From positions 1-15,427 of the forward strand of contig SKYW01000193.1 of NCBI GenBank assembly GCA_007127695.1: a stretch of 15,427 nucleotides of DNA, given 5' to 3'. Of the stretch, positions 15,310-15,427 are shown piece by piece. Both the position numbers and the translations under genes were made by a program. Below the pieces are notes generated by a model that was not told the DNA's origin, made no database searches, and was given only the letters and a program-made list of their open reading frames with translations. Numbering within the stretch: position 1 is the first letter of the stretch; every line of letters starts with the position of its first letter. The DNA is from Balneolales bacterium. Its GTDB lineage: Bacteria; Bacteroidota; Rhodothermia; Balneolales; Natronogracilivirgulaceae.

Positions 15310-15427
15310 TCAGAGTCCGGCCGCTCCGCCATCCCGCCTGGGATCTGACACGCCGATCATGGTTCCATCCTCCAGCACCCGGATCATCTGGACGCCGCCA
15401 AAGAGCATGTTCATGGGGAAGTTGGAA
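15310..15427 (-). CDS. C-terminal end of a second gamma-glutamyltransferase family protein (5' partial)
   Basis: The last 38 codons and the TGA (15312-15310) of a gene entering from the right edge. The visible residues SNFPMNMLFGGVQMIRV, DGTMIGVSDPRRDGGAAGL match the usual end of GGT-family proteins (LFFGGVH-x-V ... G-x-DPRRGG). The GGT at 5257-6816 has the same block as SNLFFGGVHSV ... GAGDERRGG, so the two are paralogues. The SDPRRDGGA ending is closer to the canonical family end than that of the first copy. The catalytic Thr lies outside the window. Localisation is unknown. It is transcribed toward the hairpin array, which begins 42 bp after its stop. Confidence 0.8.
   Translation of the reverse strand, partial: SNFPMNMLFGGVQMIRVLEDGTMIGVSDPRRDGGAAGL

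Overview
The window looks like chromosomal DNA from a member of the Balneolota/Rhodothermota branch of the FCB group (near Bacteroidota), probably a halophile. Two proteins end in the type IX secretion (T9SS) sorting domain with the NYPNPFNP signature. The proteins are acidic, Shine-Dalgarno sequences are weak or absent, and the cargo is dominated by secreted or lipid-anchored peptidases. The assignment rests on protein character only; no rRNA or marker gene is present.

Layout. Positions 1-461 (+) are the 3' end of a secreted protein (anchor-type Ig-like domain plus T9SS domain). Facing it on the minus strand is a small ribosome-hibernation locus: a broken baeRF-type gene (1631-824) followed by an intact HPF/RaiA-like gene (800-486). 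Next is a 1013-residue secreted beta-helix protein with a T9SS domain (4959-1918, -), with a 14-bp perfect hairpin after its stop. From about 5.1 kb the plus strand carries a gamma-glutamyltransferase without signal peptide, a lipoprotein fusing a lamin-tail domain to an SdiA-regulated-type propeller, a DPP-IV-like S9 peptidase lipoprotein, a small protein of unknown function, an exported MsrA, and a second S9 peptidase. At the right end a small unknown gene (14976-14710, -) overlaps the S9 gene tail to tail, and the window closes with the last 38 codons of a second gamma-glutamyltransferase (-).

Functional theme. Two S9 peptidases and two gamma-glutamyltransferase-family enzymes suggest peptide and glutathione-type salvage: outer peptidases trim peptides and GGT-type enzymes handle gamma-glutamyl bonds. 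MsrA would repair oxidised methionine in envelope proteins. The HPF/baeRF pair belongs to ribosome dormancy. These links are inferred from families, not shown by a single operon.

Most unusual structure. Two intergenic repeat systems are not explained by any gene. (1) 14971-15268 holds three tandem units of about 94-101 bp. Each forms a long hairpin whose arms differ between units but stay complementary, while a 20-nt loop motif is conserved. (2) 12475-12625 holds seven copies of a 15-bp motif (ATCCGGATTGAGTGG-like, with a palindromic ATCCGGAT core) at a strict 22-23-bp period, just upstream of the second S9 peptidase. The first is the best candidate for an undescribed RNA or regulatory element.
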